Positions 1 through 30,399 of a stretch of DNA of 64,000 nt are shown in pieces. Within the stretch, counting starts at the first letter, position 1, and the number at the start of each line of letters is the position of its first letter. This DNA comes from Glandiceps talaboti. Lineage: Eukaryota > Hemichordata > Enteropneusta > Spengelidae. A program made the translations under genes and the position numbers. Under the pieces are notes generated by a model. It was given only the letters and a program-made list of their open reading frames with translations, did not search any database and was not told the DNA's origin. The stretch spans positions 904,501-968,500 of the forward strand of contig NC_135566.1 of NCBI RefSeq assembly GCF_964340395.1, written 5' to 3'.

Positions 1-135
1 CTCCACCAGCTGTTCAGATTCTGTAGTTCTTGTTATGTAATTCATTCTAAAGACATAGATTACAATGTAAAAAGTGTGCAATCAAACATCTCTACTTCCA
101 AGCATTGATTGTGATGTAATTGCTCTCCCTTGCAG

Positions 136-18733
<18,598 letters not shown>

Positions 18734-20063
18734 TTTTTACTTGACGATGGATGGAATCTGCTCTTATAGAGTGTGAAGATGGAATGTTTGACACTGAAAA
18801 TATTATGTGGATATTTTAGTAATCCATATTAAGGAAACGTTTTTCTGGAAACAGACTTGCCACTATTATAGCTTTACAAGCCTTAAAGGATAGGGAACAG
18901 GTGGATGTTGCAGAGTTTTTGAATTTTTGTATCGTTGTGGAATTGTGAAAAAAGTGTGACTGAATCTTCAATATTTCTATGCATTTACAAAACCTATACT
19001 GGCCATATATCAGTGATTAGACAGAGATGGGAGATGCCATCTTGTAAAATGAAGTATTTGTTACATTTTTATCACTAAGTACGCGTAATGGAGAAATATC
19101 ATGCTAGGTTGACCTTTGACCTGGCAAGGAAGCCCAGCATAGCCTGGAAAAGGTGTTGCGGCAGATTTGAAATGAAACAAGAAATTGACTGATTAGAAGC
19201 GATTTCCTGATAGAAAATAATTTGTCAGTTGTAAATGTGCTTATGTCTCAACCATTTTGCTGTAATATACAGGTTCTAGATATCAAAAACAAGTTTTTAT
19301 AAAAATAACAAAAACAGGATAATGTCATTGCCTAATTTGCATATTCTTGAAGTTTTCTTCACTAAAAGAGTCATTGCCTAATTCGCATATTCTTGAACAG
19401 TTTTACAAACTTCAAATTTAGTAGAAAAAAGTCCCCAAGGTTGTACATTATATATACCATACTTAATGTATTATTGAGCAGTAGACAGAAATTATGTTCT
19501 ATGATAGGGCAGAAGTGAAGATTATATTTTGATGACCTTTGACACAAGCATATAAAAATCAAAAGTAATTTTTTTTAATGATGCAGGCCAGTTATTTTGG
19601 ACTTTTTTTCATTTGAAAGTGAGATGTATAGATTTTAATTGTTAATCACAAATATATATATAAGTGTGTTGGACATTTACATCAAGAAATGTTAGATTTT
19701 TATGTACTTTAATCATGAAATGCCATCATTTTATTACTTTTTGTACCTAGTATGGAATTTACAACCCTGTTTAAAGTTGACTGACCTGCATCAAGTAAAG
19801 GACACAATAGAGATAAACCAAAATCAGGGTGGTATAGGGGTGCAATATGATGTGCATGGGGTGACATTGAGTGTATAAGGAGTATCACACAGTGTGCGCT
19901 CTGATTCTTGCAACAAGTAGGAGCGATAATGTTGATAATAATTTTGAAAGTTTTGTATGACAGTTGTTGCCTTATATATCCAGCGTACTGTTTGATCTTA
20001 ATACTAATTCTTTTGTGTAAATGGATTTGTACATTTGTAATTATTTCTGTAACCATTATTTAC

Positions 20064-20447
20064 ATGCATGCCTGTAAAGGTGTCTGTAGACATACAGGCC
20101 TGTAAAGGTGTCTGTAGACATACAGGCTTGTAAAGGTGTCTGTAGACATACAGGCCTGTAAAGGTGTCTGTAGACATACAGGCCTGTAAAGGTGTCTGTA
20201 GACATACAGGCCTGTAAAGGTGTCTGTAGACATACAGGCCTGTAAAGGTGTCTGTAGACATACAGGCCTGTAAAGGTATCTGTTGACATGCAGGCCTGTA
20301 AAGGTGTCTGTAGACATACAGGCCTGTAAAGGTATCTGTAGACATACAGGCCTGTAAAGGTGTCTGTAGACATACAGGCCTGTAAAGGTGTCTGTAGACA
20401 TACAGGCATGTAAAGGTGTCTGTAGACATACAGGCATGTAAATGTAT
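20064..20447. repeat. 28-bp minisatellite, about 14 copies
   Basis: Unit AGGCCTGTAAAGGTGTCTGT then AGACATAC, highly uniform. Minus-strand open frames reading TDTFTGLYVYRHLY are produced only by the repeat. It lies in the probable USP32 3' UTR. Confidence 0.96.
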
Positions 20448-21861
20448 CTTTTCTTTGTTTGAGTCTGTTGGATCAATTGTCATCTAGTGGAACTCACTCC
20501 AATTGTAAAGTAATTTATTCTCTCTGCTTGACCTTATAAGTGACTTTTATCATTTTGTTAAACTAGACTTTTATAGTTCATGAACTCAGAATGTTTGTTT
20601 CCATTTATAGTTCATGAACTGAAGTGTAAGTTTTTTTTACAAATGTACTGCTAGGTCACGAATGTAAAATTTCAACTCTTTATTTACTGTAATTGAAATT
20701 TGCATAACAAGACAAAATGTGCATGACGGTGTGAAATGAAATTTTGCACACTTCACTCAATCAAAATCCATGACATTAAGTTGATAATCTGTGTTGGTTT
20801 GACTGATGGCATCTAGTCAGTACAGTCGTTAGTTTTTACAACATGTAGAAGTTTCTTTCTTTCCATTCATTAGAGGTGAAGAGTTTCCTTTTTTTCTCCA
20901 AGTCCAAATCATGCAATATATTTGCATAGTTAGTACAATCACTGTCCCATCCCTCTAGTACCATTGTAAACATCTTTGCAATACACAGACTCTATATGTC
21001 AGCTTTAGTGTATATACACAAAACAATGTCAAATGCCTTGAAGGAACATGGGCCAAATCTGGACATATTGCTATGTTAATTTGGTCTGATTTGAAGAATT
21101 CTACATGTTGTTGTAGTTACTTGAAAGGTTTCATATCATCCACTAGTAAGCACGACATCTGTAGCATTGTAGTATTGGAATATCCCGGAAACCGGACGTG
21201 GAACCACCAACTTGAAATTGATTTCTTCCCTAAGGCAGTCAATGATTCACTGAATTCAATATAGAGAATTTGATATCATGATCAGAGAAAATGCACATTC
21301 ATAAGGGCAGCCTTACTTATTCTCTGTTTCTTGTGACCTAACCAACCCTATAGTTTAATCTGGTAAAATAAAAGGAAGAATTGACACCCTTTGCAGGAGG
21401 TTAGAAGAAAACTTACAACATCACTGATTTGTACAATGTTGACCCTGTTTATATAATAGCAATTATCCAAGGGAAAATAATCATTTATCGCCAAAATAAG
21501 TTTGGGTGCCGTAACCCCATCAATACTTTTAGCAACAATTTAACAGAAATGCAATATGTGATGACTATTTTGTGTACAGGTACATGTAATGTATATATCA
21601 ATTACTGTGTATGTGTTGGTCTTAAAGTGTAATTTATGTGCTTTGAATATTTGATGATGTAAATAGTATCTGTGTAACATCAATATATTTTGAAGTCATT
21701 ATTACTGTCAGTTCCAAAGTAAACTTACACTTTAAGAGGTGAATATGGAGGAGGAAGGGCGATATTGTTCAGAATTTTTTGTCTGAATGGAGATATGCGT
21801 ATGCCGTTGAAAAGTTTAATTAAGTATAATTCTCTCAGAAACAACTTAATTTGCATTTCTT

Positions 21862-22285
21862 ATTCGACAGTCCATAACGCTATGGTTCTTGGTGGTTATT
21901 TTTGTTTAAAGGGACACTGTCTGTAACTGTGGTTCTTGGTGGTTACTTCTGTTTAAAGGGACAGTCTGTAATGCTATGGTTCTTGGTGGTTACTTCTGTT
22001 TAAAGGGACACGGTCTGTAATTCTATGGTTCTTGGTGGTTACTTCTGTTTAAAGGGACACTGTCTGTAATTCTATGGTTCTCGGTGGTTACTTCTGTTTA
22101 AAGGGACACAGTCTGTAATTCTATGGTTCTTGGTGGTTACTTCTGTTTAAAGGGACACTGTCTGTAATTCTATGGTTCTCGGTGGTTACTTCTGTTTAAA
22201 GGGACACAGTCTGTAACTGTGGTTCTTGCTAGTTACTTCTGTTTAAAGGGACAGTCTGTAACTTTATGATTCTAATAGTGGTTAC
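21862..22285. repeat. 47-49-bp minisatellite with dimeric order
   Basis: Copies marked by GGTTCTTGGTGGTTACTTCT start at about 21884, 21931, 21978, 22027, 22076, 22125 and 22174. From 22027 on, CTTGG/CACTG units alternate with CTCGG/CACAG units, giving a 98-bp higher-order repeat. Confidence 0.92.
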
Positions 22286-24273
22286 TTTGGTTTGATATTG
22301 AAATATCTGATAGGTAAATGCTGACTAGAAACTAGTAGCGTTCTTACAAAGTACCCAGATATGGCATACAGATGACAAAAATATTTGGTTACTCCAAAAA
22401 ATTCAAAAACATCACACTCTCAGTTTCAAAGTCTCTTGTACATACACATCCATCTATTACATACTATGTCAATCCAGATTTGCTTCTTAATGTGTAATAT
22501 GAGTGTGTACTTTGTACTGACTGTATATGAAATGGGATGTTAGTTATAGAATGTGCCCGCTGTAAGATAGCCTGAACAGAAAACAACAGTATTGATTTAT
22601 ATTGCAGATACAACAAAATAAGTTGATGTGTTACTGTGTGTTAGTAAGTCAACTTTAACAGTTTTAGTTTCAGTTTCATTCATGATTTGATTCAGTGTGT
22701 AAATATATTGAATATAAGCATTTGTAGGAAATTATTAAAAAAGATGTTTGTGTCATCATTTAAGAATTTAAAAGTGTTACCGGTCAGGAGTTCTCCAAAA
22801 ACAGAAACAAATTACTAATAAGTAGATAAAATCTACCTCCTGAGTTCTCTAGGTGTTTTACAAGATTTTCCCATCAAATTCAGGGTACAAGGTATAGAAA
22901 ACTATACCAAGTTTTCTTCCTTTGTTTCCAGACAGAAAGATTCAGTGTTCCTTGTCATCCACATTTCTGTCACTTGTTAAACAGAAACCACAGAATTGTA
23001 TCAGTCTACAGGGGGTGCCAAACCTAAGCAAAAACAATGTAAATGACATAGCAGTGATATTTCAACCTGTTGGAAGCATTTGATGTATTTCTTCAATTGG
23101 AGCACCAGTAATTTGATATATATACGTAAACTTCACACATGTAGTTATGCTATGGTAATGTACATGATGGAATGAATTTCAAAATAACTTGTTTAATTTC
23201 CAGTGTTTACAGTAATCAACTCGTAAGGAAATATTGACCAAGTACATTGTAAGTTAGTGTACAGACTAAAACCATTTGTAGACTGACCCAGATATTGAAG
23301 TATATAAATTTACTGTTAGAGGATCTTCTCTGTTTTGGCAACTATAGATGTGTTGTTTGTGTATTGAAACCTTTAATATCAGTAGAGAAGTTATACATGT
23401 GAACGAGGACTTAGTGCAATTGTAATTCTCATTTATATAGCCAGTAGTCAGTTGTCATAGACTGTGTACCTATTCTTGTAATACCTGGACAGGTCTGATG
23501 TTGTAAAACTTATTTAACCCACGAAGCATAGCTACACAGAGTAGCTACATGAATCATAACATTTTAAACTTTTCTTACTTTTTTTATTGCCTTTACTTTT
23601 GATACCCACCTGAGCCTGTGGTGTCTACTTTAATTTTTTTACATCATGTTCTCTTCACAAAATACTCTCCCAAATCAAAAGTTGATTATTGAAAAAAGTA
23701 CTCTGAATACTATAGAAAACAGAGTTGTCCAAAAACAGAAATGAATTACTAATGTTATTTTACAAGATTATTTTTATATGAAACTTTTGCTAAGAACTGA
23801 TCTTGAAACATATGAATGTGAACATCAAATGACCAACTTGAATTATTGTAGGAAAGTGCGCCCTCTGGTATCACAAAGTTTTGCTGCTTTTGTTTTTTAG
23901 GCAATCAGAATAGTGGATTTACAGTTACATTTGTATTGATATAATGTGCTTGTTTTTTCTAGGCAAGAGAACTGTGGAATATAGCATGTGCCATACTTTC
24001 AGTTGATAAACATTTTGGTTGTATAAAATTTGTACAGTTGATTTTTTGAAGTTCTGTAATTTTGCTGCAAGTAATGACAATTTCTATTGAACTACTCAGA
24101 TTTTCTTGTGTATTTTGTAAATCAGTTGAAAGATTTGTATTGTGAAAGTGTGTTGTAACTTTGATCTTGACATTTTAGGGATGAATGGCTGTGTATGGCC
24201 TCGTCATACCCCAGTTATTTAGACTGTATTGTATCATTAATTGTACATATACTTATTCAGTGGGAAGACTTGA

Positions 24274-24279
24274 AATAAA
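24274..24279 (+). terminator. Polyadenylation signal AATAAA, likely for USP32
   Basis: Canonical hexamer on the plus strand, followed by T/G-rich sequence. It is the last good plus-strand signal before the convergent minus-strand gene ending at 24800. Confidence 0.5.
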
Positions 24280-24290
24280 ATGTATGTATT

Positions 24291-24799
24291 AATGTAATAA
24301 TTAATGTATTGGATGCAAAACAGAATGATATATGGGTCTTATACAAAGTGTGTGTCCATGTGTGTGTGTGTGCGTGCGTGCGTGCGCGTGTGTGTGCGCG
24401 CGTGTGTGCAGGCAGAGTAAGACTAAAGAATAATCGGCCCTAAATGTTTCATAGACGTTTCCCATGTTGATAACTTGTTTATCTGGAATCAAGACAAACA
24501 TTTCATGTTGTATTCAAGCTTTAAATCAATTTTAGAATATCTAGATTATAGAGCTGTCTCGTTAATAAAATCCATCACAGAAGCATTTCATTTTCAAAGT
24601 ACACAACTTAGAAGAATTTCTCATCGTTAATTTGTTTTCATCTTCATCTTTCTTTATATAATTTTCTTGTAAGAGTTCTAAGCATACTCAAACGAATTAC
24701 TCTTGTTAGATTAATATAACATTAAGTCATACGGTTATAATAACTTCATTAATTTATCTATATGAAAGGTAGAGGTACAGACAAAACTCAATATCTTTC
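24291..24799. other. Short convergent intergenic stretch
   Basis: Contains a (TG)n/(CG)n-rich microsatellite at about 24351-24410. No gene seen. It would hold the 3' UTR of the minus-strand gene that ends at 24800. Confidence 0.6.
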
Positions 24800-27235
24800 T
24801 CATATGATGCTGATCAACGAATCACCAATGTTAAGGTCGAGCTTCGTCTGTTTACCATTGACAAAAAGGAAATCTTTCGCCGATTTCAACCGCCCTGATT
24901 CCACGTCGAAGTAGAAATACCTTTGACTACCTAAGAACGAAGAGGCAAGTACGACATTGTAGTCTGTCTGACAGACAATACCAGGTTGGCAGCTACGACC
25001 CGTATTAACTGGAGCAACCCAAAGTATGACGTTATTGATGGTGTCGTTATTTGCATCGGCAACTTCAAAATCGTAGGTATCGGGAAGCTCTCTCTCTGCG
25101 TTCACAACTGGTTTGTTGAAGGTGACCCTCAGTGTGATGTTTCCCTGTGTCTCCTCGTCATCGTCATCATCCAGTAGTAGTGAGGTTGCGTCAAGTACGC
25201 TGACGGTGAACGAAGGCTGAAGGAACACGTGATATTGAACTTCTTTATCTCCCTCCAGATTGTCTTCTTTGTCGCTTACAATCTGTAACGACCAATCAAG
25301 ACAATTAAATTTGTATTAAATGCTCGTACAGATATCTTAACATTTTCACTTTTATCCAGGACTCACCAGGACTCAGTCCTGGATAAATGTTACATCTCGT
25401 AATGAAGTATACTATTATGTCACACGTTTGACTGTCTGTCTATCAGACTGTGGACACGATATCTGTGATGAAATTTGCTACATATCTTCCATATGGAAAG
25501 ACAAGAACTGATTAGATTTTGGTAAAAAAGCCAAAGAACATTAATTAGTCTATTGCACTGATTAATGAAAATGTAAGTATATTCAATTAGCGTTCACAGT
25601 ATTATTGTCGCGAGAGGGCGCTATGACTTTCCGAGTGGCTGCAATAGACTAACGTGTATCTAAAGCCTGACGTCTCGGTTATCACTGCAAAGCTGTCTTT
25701 TAAAGGCCCAGCAGAGTGATTTTGGTGAGTTGTGGAAGATTTTATGATTCTTGTTTGTTCACGTGTATGCACACTTTGTTATATATCGGCCAATCTATCG
25801 CAAACCATACTCAACACATGTTTGGCCTGAAGCATTTTCAAAATGGCGATGTATCTTACAGCCAGTTGAGTTGAAATCTTAAAGTGTACTATAGTGGTGT
25901 TCTCCATTGATCAGAAATACTGGAGGTGTGATAATGTGATAAGAGCACACACTCCATTCAAGTGACAAGAGTAAGCTTTGCTAGAATGAACTTTTTTGAT
26001 GATGATGACATTTCAGTTTAAATCTGGTTTTTCACTACATGTGCAATTTTCAGAATGTTGACCAGGTTGACAATATAGTAATGTTTTTAGGAACATTTTA
26101 AATGATTACTTATTTTAACATTATTTTAATAGCAATGTTTTTACTGTCTCTGTACCATTTGTGTATTTTACATTTGTTATCACGGTGAAGTTAATCTTGT
26201 TATGAACTTGTAATTGGGGCAACCTGTTAGGTAATAAACAGATAAATAAATAAATAGATAAATACATACATAAATAAATAAATAATTAAATAAATAAATA
26301 GAATTATCTTCTCAGACATTATTTACACATGGTCGTAAACCACAGCTTCTTTTACGGCACCGACCAAGACGCACCGCCCTGAGGTTATTTCGTTATTTCG
26401 CAGTGTCGCGGAAGAAATAAAAGCACAAGTTTGCAAGAATAAGATTATGAAGTCTGTCATTACAGAGTCTCCGTACGTACGTTTATCCTGTATTGTTTAT
26501 CCTGACGCCTCCTGAATGTCATAGCCTGAATATTCACTGTGTTATTTGGCAATAGAGTAGTTTCTGTTGTATCAAGCTGTTTGGTGAAAATTGTTGTCCC
26601 TTCATAAATAACTACTAAAATGGGGGAGGGGGGGGGATCTTAACCGGTTCGACATGGGTCCTTACGCAGTCATGTGCATATAAGGTGTCAACATAAAATA
26701 TGAAGCATAGCAGCAACATGACATGTGACATGTGACATGTTTTAGTTAATTATATATAAGTAAAAACAGGACATGATAAATTATGTACGTAGTCGTAAAA
26801 CTTCGCAATGTATAATAATCTAACCTGGTCAGAAAGCTCAAGTTTGACAATATCGCCATCTAAAAGTTTGTCTTGAAAGTTGACTTGTAATCGGTATTGA
26901 TTGATATCCCTTCCATTCTGGAGAAAACGTTGACGTATTGGCTTCAACACCGTTACATTACTTGATCCTCGAAATAAGGTAAAGATGAAATCTTTGCTGA
27001 TGATGTAATTTCCATCAAAACCTGGTGACGTTCCAATCCCTGATACCTGTAAAGACATAATGTACACAATTGTAGTCAGTACCTATGTCGTCTTCAACTC
27101 ATGTTTTACATTGCCATAAACAGTATAGGGGAAAAATGTTCAAAATTCTATGCTTCGGGTTTTTCCAAACAAATCTACACGTAGACTCGAAGGCATTCTA
27201 CATTTCTACTCACATCTCCGACTCTCCGTCTGTCT

Positions 27236-27315
<80 letters not shown>

Positions 27316-27490
27316 TGCACGCACACATATCCATATACATATGTATATAAAGGTTTTTTGAGGTCTAAAATAAAACTTTGTATGGGTGTGTGATTTCAAT
27401 TACCTCAGCACTGATGGTTCCAGGTACGGGATCTTTTCGTTTCACAGGTCTCGTAAATATGACGTCAACAATGACACTTATTTCGTCTTC
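24800..27490 (-). CDS. Unrecognised probable extracellular beta-rich protein, C-terminal three exons
   Basis: Minus-strand exons, in transcription order: 27404-27490 (87 nt), 26825-27046 (222 nt) and 24800-25282 (483 nt with TGA stop). All join in phase 0 with good GT-AG borders, giving 263 residues. I do not recognise the family. The text reads as two similar roughly 110-residue blocks, each opening with an alternating hydrophobic strand followed by a Pro/Val turn (ISVIVDVIFTRPV and ITLRVTFNKPV) and separated by an acidic run (LLDDDDDEE). This suggests tandem Ig-like or Calx-beta-like sandwich domains. NNVT/NDT-type sites and two nearby Cys (SCQPGIVC) fit a secreted or ectodomain protein. 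Exons 5' of 27490 were not found before the plus-strand gene at 28256, so the gene is either partial here or has distant 5' exons. Confidence 0.6.
25283..26824 (-). other. Intron of the beta-rich gene; no other gene seen
   Basis: AT-rich, with (ATAA)n at about 26235-26305 and a short G-run at about 26624-26637. Nothing else recognised. Confidence 0.6.
27238..27330. repeat. (CA)n then (GCAC)n compound repeat
   Basis: About 20 CA units pass directly into GCAC units. It lies in the intron between exons 26825-27046 and 27404-27490. Confidence 0.96.
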
Positions 27491-27719
27491 CTGTATAACC
27501 GAAACTATGATGTTTGTTCTAATTTATTGCTATAAAATAATTAAAATTAAGCCATATTGGGCTGGGGTCATAATCTTTTTCACAGTCGTCCCTTCGCAAT
27601 CTAAAAAAAATCCATGCCCCACCCCCGATATGAACCAAAGAATTTTCGTAGCCCCCCTCCCCCAGTTACACATACATTTTAATGTGTAATTTTACAGTAC
27701 CCCCTTCTACTTCAGATAT

Positions 27720-27723
27720 GTAC

Positions 27724-27756
<33 letters not shown>

Positions 27757-27816
27757 TACATACAGACAGACATACATACATACATACATACATACATACA
27801 TACATACATACATACA

Positions 27817-27850
<34 letters not shown>

Positions 27851-27860
27851 CATACATGTC
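27720..27860. repeat. (ACAG)n / (TACA)n tetranucleotide repeat
   Basis: ACAG units from about 27727, then about 20 perfect TACA units to about 27845. It lies between the minus-strand exon ending at 27490 and the plus-strand gene at 28256; the rest of that 765-bp gap holds nothing recognised. Confidence 0.96.
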
Positions 27861-28255
27861 ACCCACCTCATTACTGAAGATAGGTTTTGACAGTTATTGC
27901 GGTGAAGCCGTAAGAAAGTTTTTTTTATCTACTCTGTAAACGAATACTGCTTAGGTTTAGTTTGGTTCAAATCATACTTCGGGCCCCCCTTTCCGACCAT
28001 CAGAATTGTCATGGTCCACCTTTGAACCCTGATTTTTTTTCAAGGTCCCTCCATTTCACTCAAGCCCAATCCTGGTAAGAGCTCTAATCGTAGTCCGATA
28101 GGGTTCAGCATGTGTTAGTCCTTGAACTTAAATAATGTCATAAAATGTTTGCAGCAAGTTGAATTCCGACTTTGATATTAGACTAGTTTCCTACTTGTTT
28201 AGAGCAAAATTCAACATATTGGGTTAATATTTAATCATTCCGAGGTTACCCGGCC

Positions 28256-29164
28256 ATGTTGAAAAGAACACGGTGTGTCCTTGGCTACGGGACCATAATA
28301 ATTTCTGTCGTTAGTATTTGGATGATTGTGTGGCTTTATCGTGCTAACCCAATAGTACAGGTTTGGCCATTACCCGCCTTAGCTATTGGTAGAATCAACT
28401 CGACGAGTTCATTCGGAAACAGACGCTTAAAAATTGGAATAGCATCATGTCTGACTAGCCGTGGTAGTAGCATCAAAGGCTTACAACAGTTCAACGTTAG
28501 CGTGGTGCAGGTTTTACTGAAGTCTATAATAAATACTGCACAGACTCAACACTTTGATTATAGTTTGTACCTTGGAATAGACGATGACGACAAGTTTTGG
28601 ATGCACCCACTCAACCAACAGAAATTCCACACTCGCGCACCTGACTGGTTAGGAGTGCAATTTCACTGGTTTCTTAGCATTCCGCATACAATCCCTTTCA
28701 ACCAGTTGATGGACATTGTGTATAAGGACAAAGTTGACTATTTAGTTCGAGTTAATGATGATACGGAATTCCACACTTCATACTGGACCAGTCTTGGTGT
28801 GTATACATTACAACAGATGAACCCCAGCAACGTTGGTGTTGTTGGCCCAATATCAGTGGAAGGCAAGATTGATATACTAACACACGATATGGTCCATCGA
28901 ACCCATATTGACATTTTTAGGACGTACTATCCGTCTGTGTTTTCAAATTGGTACGTTGATGATTGGATTACCAGAGTTTACCAACCAAATAACTGTAAAC
29001 AAATACTTAATTGGATTGTTATACACCACGTTGACTTGTATGGACAACGATATCTAGCATTTGAAGACCAACAACCATACTTGGAGATTGAAATAAGACG
29101 AGGCAAGCAGCTTTTGCGAGACTATGTACAGCGTTTGACGGTTCGAAGCAATATAAATACATGA
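28256..29164 (+). CDS. Intronless type II membrane glycosyltransferase-like protein
   Basis: One uninterrupted frame of 302 codons plus TGA. Residues about 9-28 form one hydrophobic segment after a short basic N-terminus (MLKRTR), the layout of a Golgi type II enzyme. A stem with N-glycosylation sequons (NST, NVS) follows. The luminal part has two acidic clusters, GIDDDDKFW and VRVNDDTEF, the second resembling the DxD metal/nucleotide-sugar motif of GT-A glycosyltransferases, and a late WYVDDWITRVY ... HVDLYGQRYLAFE block. The length suits a small GT-A enzyme. No donor or acceptor sugar can be predicted, and I name no family. Being intronless amid split genes, it may have arisen by retroposition or belong to an intronless family. 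Neighbours: the divergent minus-strand beta-rich gene on its left and the membrane-gene duplication on its right. Confidence 0.7.
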   Translation: MLKRTRCVLGYGTIIISVVSIWMIVWLYRANPIVQVWPLPALAIGRINSTSSFGNRRLKIGIASCLTSRGSSIKGLQQFNVSVVQVLLKSIINTAQTQHFDYSLYLGIDDDDKFWMHPLNQQKFHTRAPDWLGVQFHWFLSIPHTIPFNQLMDIVYKDKVDYLVRVNDDTEFHTSYWTSLGVYTLQQMNPSNVGVVGPISVEGKIDILTHDMVHRTHIDIFRTYYPSVFSNWYVDDWITRVYQPNNCKQILNWIVIHHVDLYGQRYLAFEDQQPYLEIEIRRGKQLLRDYVQRLTVRSNINT

Positions 29165-30399
29165 TGTTTGAGTATAAGCTAGTAATAAAGCGCCCCCAAG
29201 GTAACTCTATCACATGTTATCGTTTGTATGTATGTCATGTCATGTCACAGACAAGGGAAAAGGTGTTTTCCATGTTTGTGGTTATATATGTTTTTAAGTG
29301 GCGTAGACTTATATACTGTACTTCTTATAAACACGAAACAATTGCCTTTATTGATCAACAGTATCAATCTTTAAGAGATTACATTGGCAAATATTAGAAG
29401 TTGTATTACTCTATATAGTTACATGATATACTAGTATGTATGCTGCTCTGGCATATTTTGCCAGGTTTTCGTCTAGCAAATTCCATGAAATTTGTATTGC
29501 AATATGTGGAGAAGGCCAAGATCAGAATAGAGTGAAACACATACGACTTAGCTGATTTCAACAGACAGTGAATATTCAAAAAGCTAAAATTGTTTCATAG
29601 AAGAAGTGACATTATTTGAAATGGTTTTTCAGGCTAAGCTCAAACTCCTCGACTTCCATTACACTAGGATCCCACCCTCTGTCAAATTACAAAAAATGTC
29701 AACTCTATAAACTTAGATATGGGACTATAAATACATTTTAAATAACAAAACACTGGAGAGATATTCTTTATACCTATAAACAAGTATACTGTCATTACTT
29801 GTTTATAGGTATTAGCCTGTCTCTTTTTCCGTGGATAGTTTTAGTTAAGGATTTGCATCGGTATATTCTCATTCCTAGAGTATTTTTTTAATATGGGCCT
29901 CGAGCATGATCCAAACAATAAATAAATAAATAAATAAATGAATAAATAAATAAATAAAATATTCATATGTATATTGTTTTAATTCATAAGAATAGAGCTT
30001 TTCATATACAATGAAATTAATTAGTCTTCTCGACGTCTTCAATGGGTTCGAAGCGAATGAAAGGAACAAAAAACTAACACTGGCTAGGTCGATAATAAAA
30101 TAACTTAGATTATTTACACAATCGTGACATGGACAATTCAGGTCAGAGTAAAAAATTCATTCTCACTTAGGGGTCAAAGTTCACATACCTGGACTAAACT
30201 GACACAAGTCGGACAGAGTAAATATCTCGTGATCTGTTACATTTAAATGAGTCAGACCTCAGACCACCGAAGCCAGACGTAACTTAACCTTTGTAATATT
30301 GCCCTTCGCATTATTGCTGTACAGTTTAGCACTGGGTGTAAGCACACCTAAAACTGAGGTGATTTCATTCAGGGTGGACTCGTAGAGTAATGCCACATC
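29165..30399. other. Intergenic; start of segmental duplication
   Basis: No gene seen. Contains (ATAA)n at about 29920-29960, a hairpin at 29770-29812, and from about 29541 the left part of duplication copy 1, which presumably holds the promoter and 5' UTR of the membrane gene starting at 30400. Confidence 0.6.
29770..29812. other. Perfect 17-bp hairpin
   Basis: TACCTATAAACAAGTA at 29771-29786 is exactly inverted at 29796-29811, with one more A-T pair outside and a 9-nt loop. No terminator or RNA role is evident; it may be a remnant of a fold-back element. Confidence 0.6.

Larger units (their letters stand above)
18734..24290 (+). other. Probable USP32 3' UTR and downstream DNA; no gene seen
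   Basis: No convincing coding exon on either strand over 5.5 kb. It is AT-rich and contains two minisatellites (about 20064-20447 and 21862-22285). A canonical AATAAA at 24274-24279 is the best end signal before the convergent gene at 24800-27490. Earlier weak signals could end shorter transcripts, so the true 3' UTR length is not fixed by sequence. Confidence 0.5.

Noticed and set aside
20064-20447. CRISPR-like regular array
   Set aside because: Units are contiguous with no unique spacers, and the DNA is animal.
20004-20483. Minus-strand repeat protein reading TDTFTGLYVYRHLY
   Set aside because: All three minus frames are open because the 28-bp unit lacks stops; unit length is not a multiple of three, so frames merely rotate.
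27860-27945. A fourth, more 5' exon of the beta-rich gene ending KPIFSNE before GTGGGT on the minus strand
   Set aside because: The needed frame meets a stop before any acceptor, and other phases do not join to exon 27404-27490.
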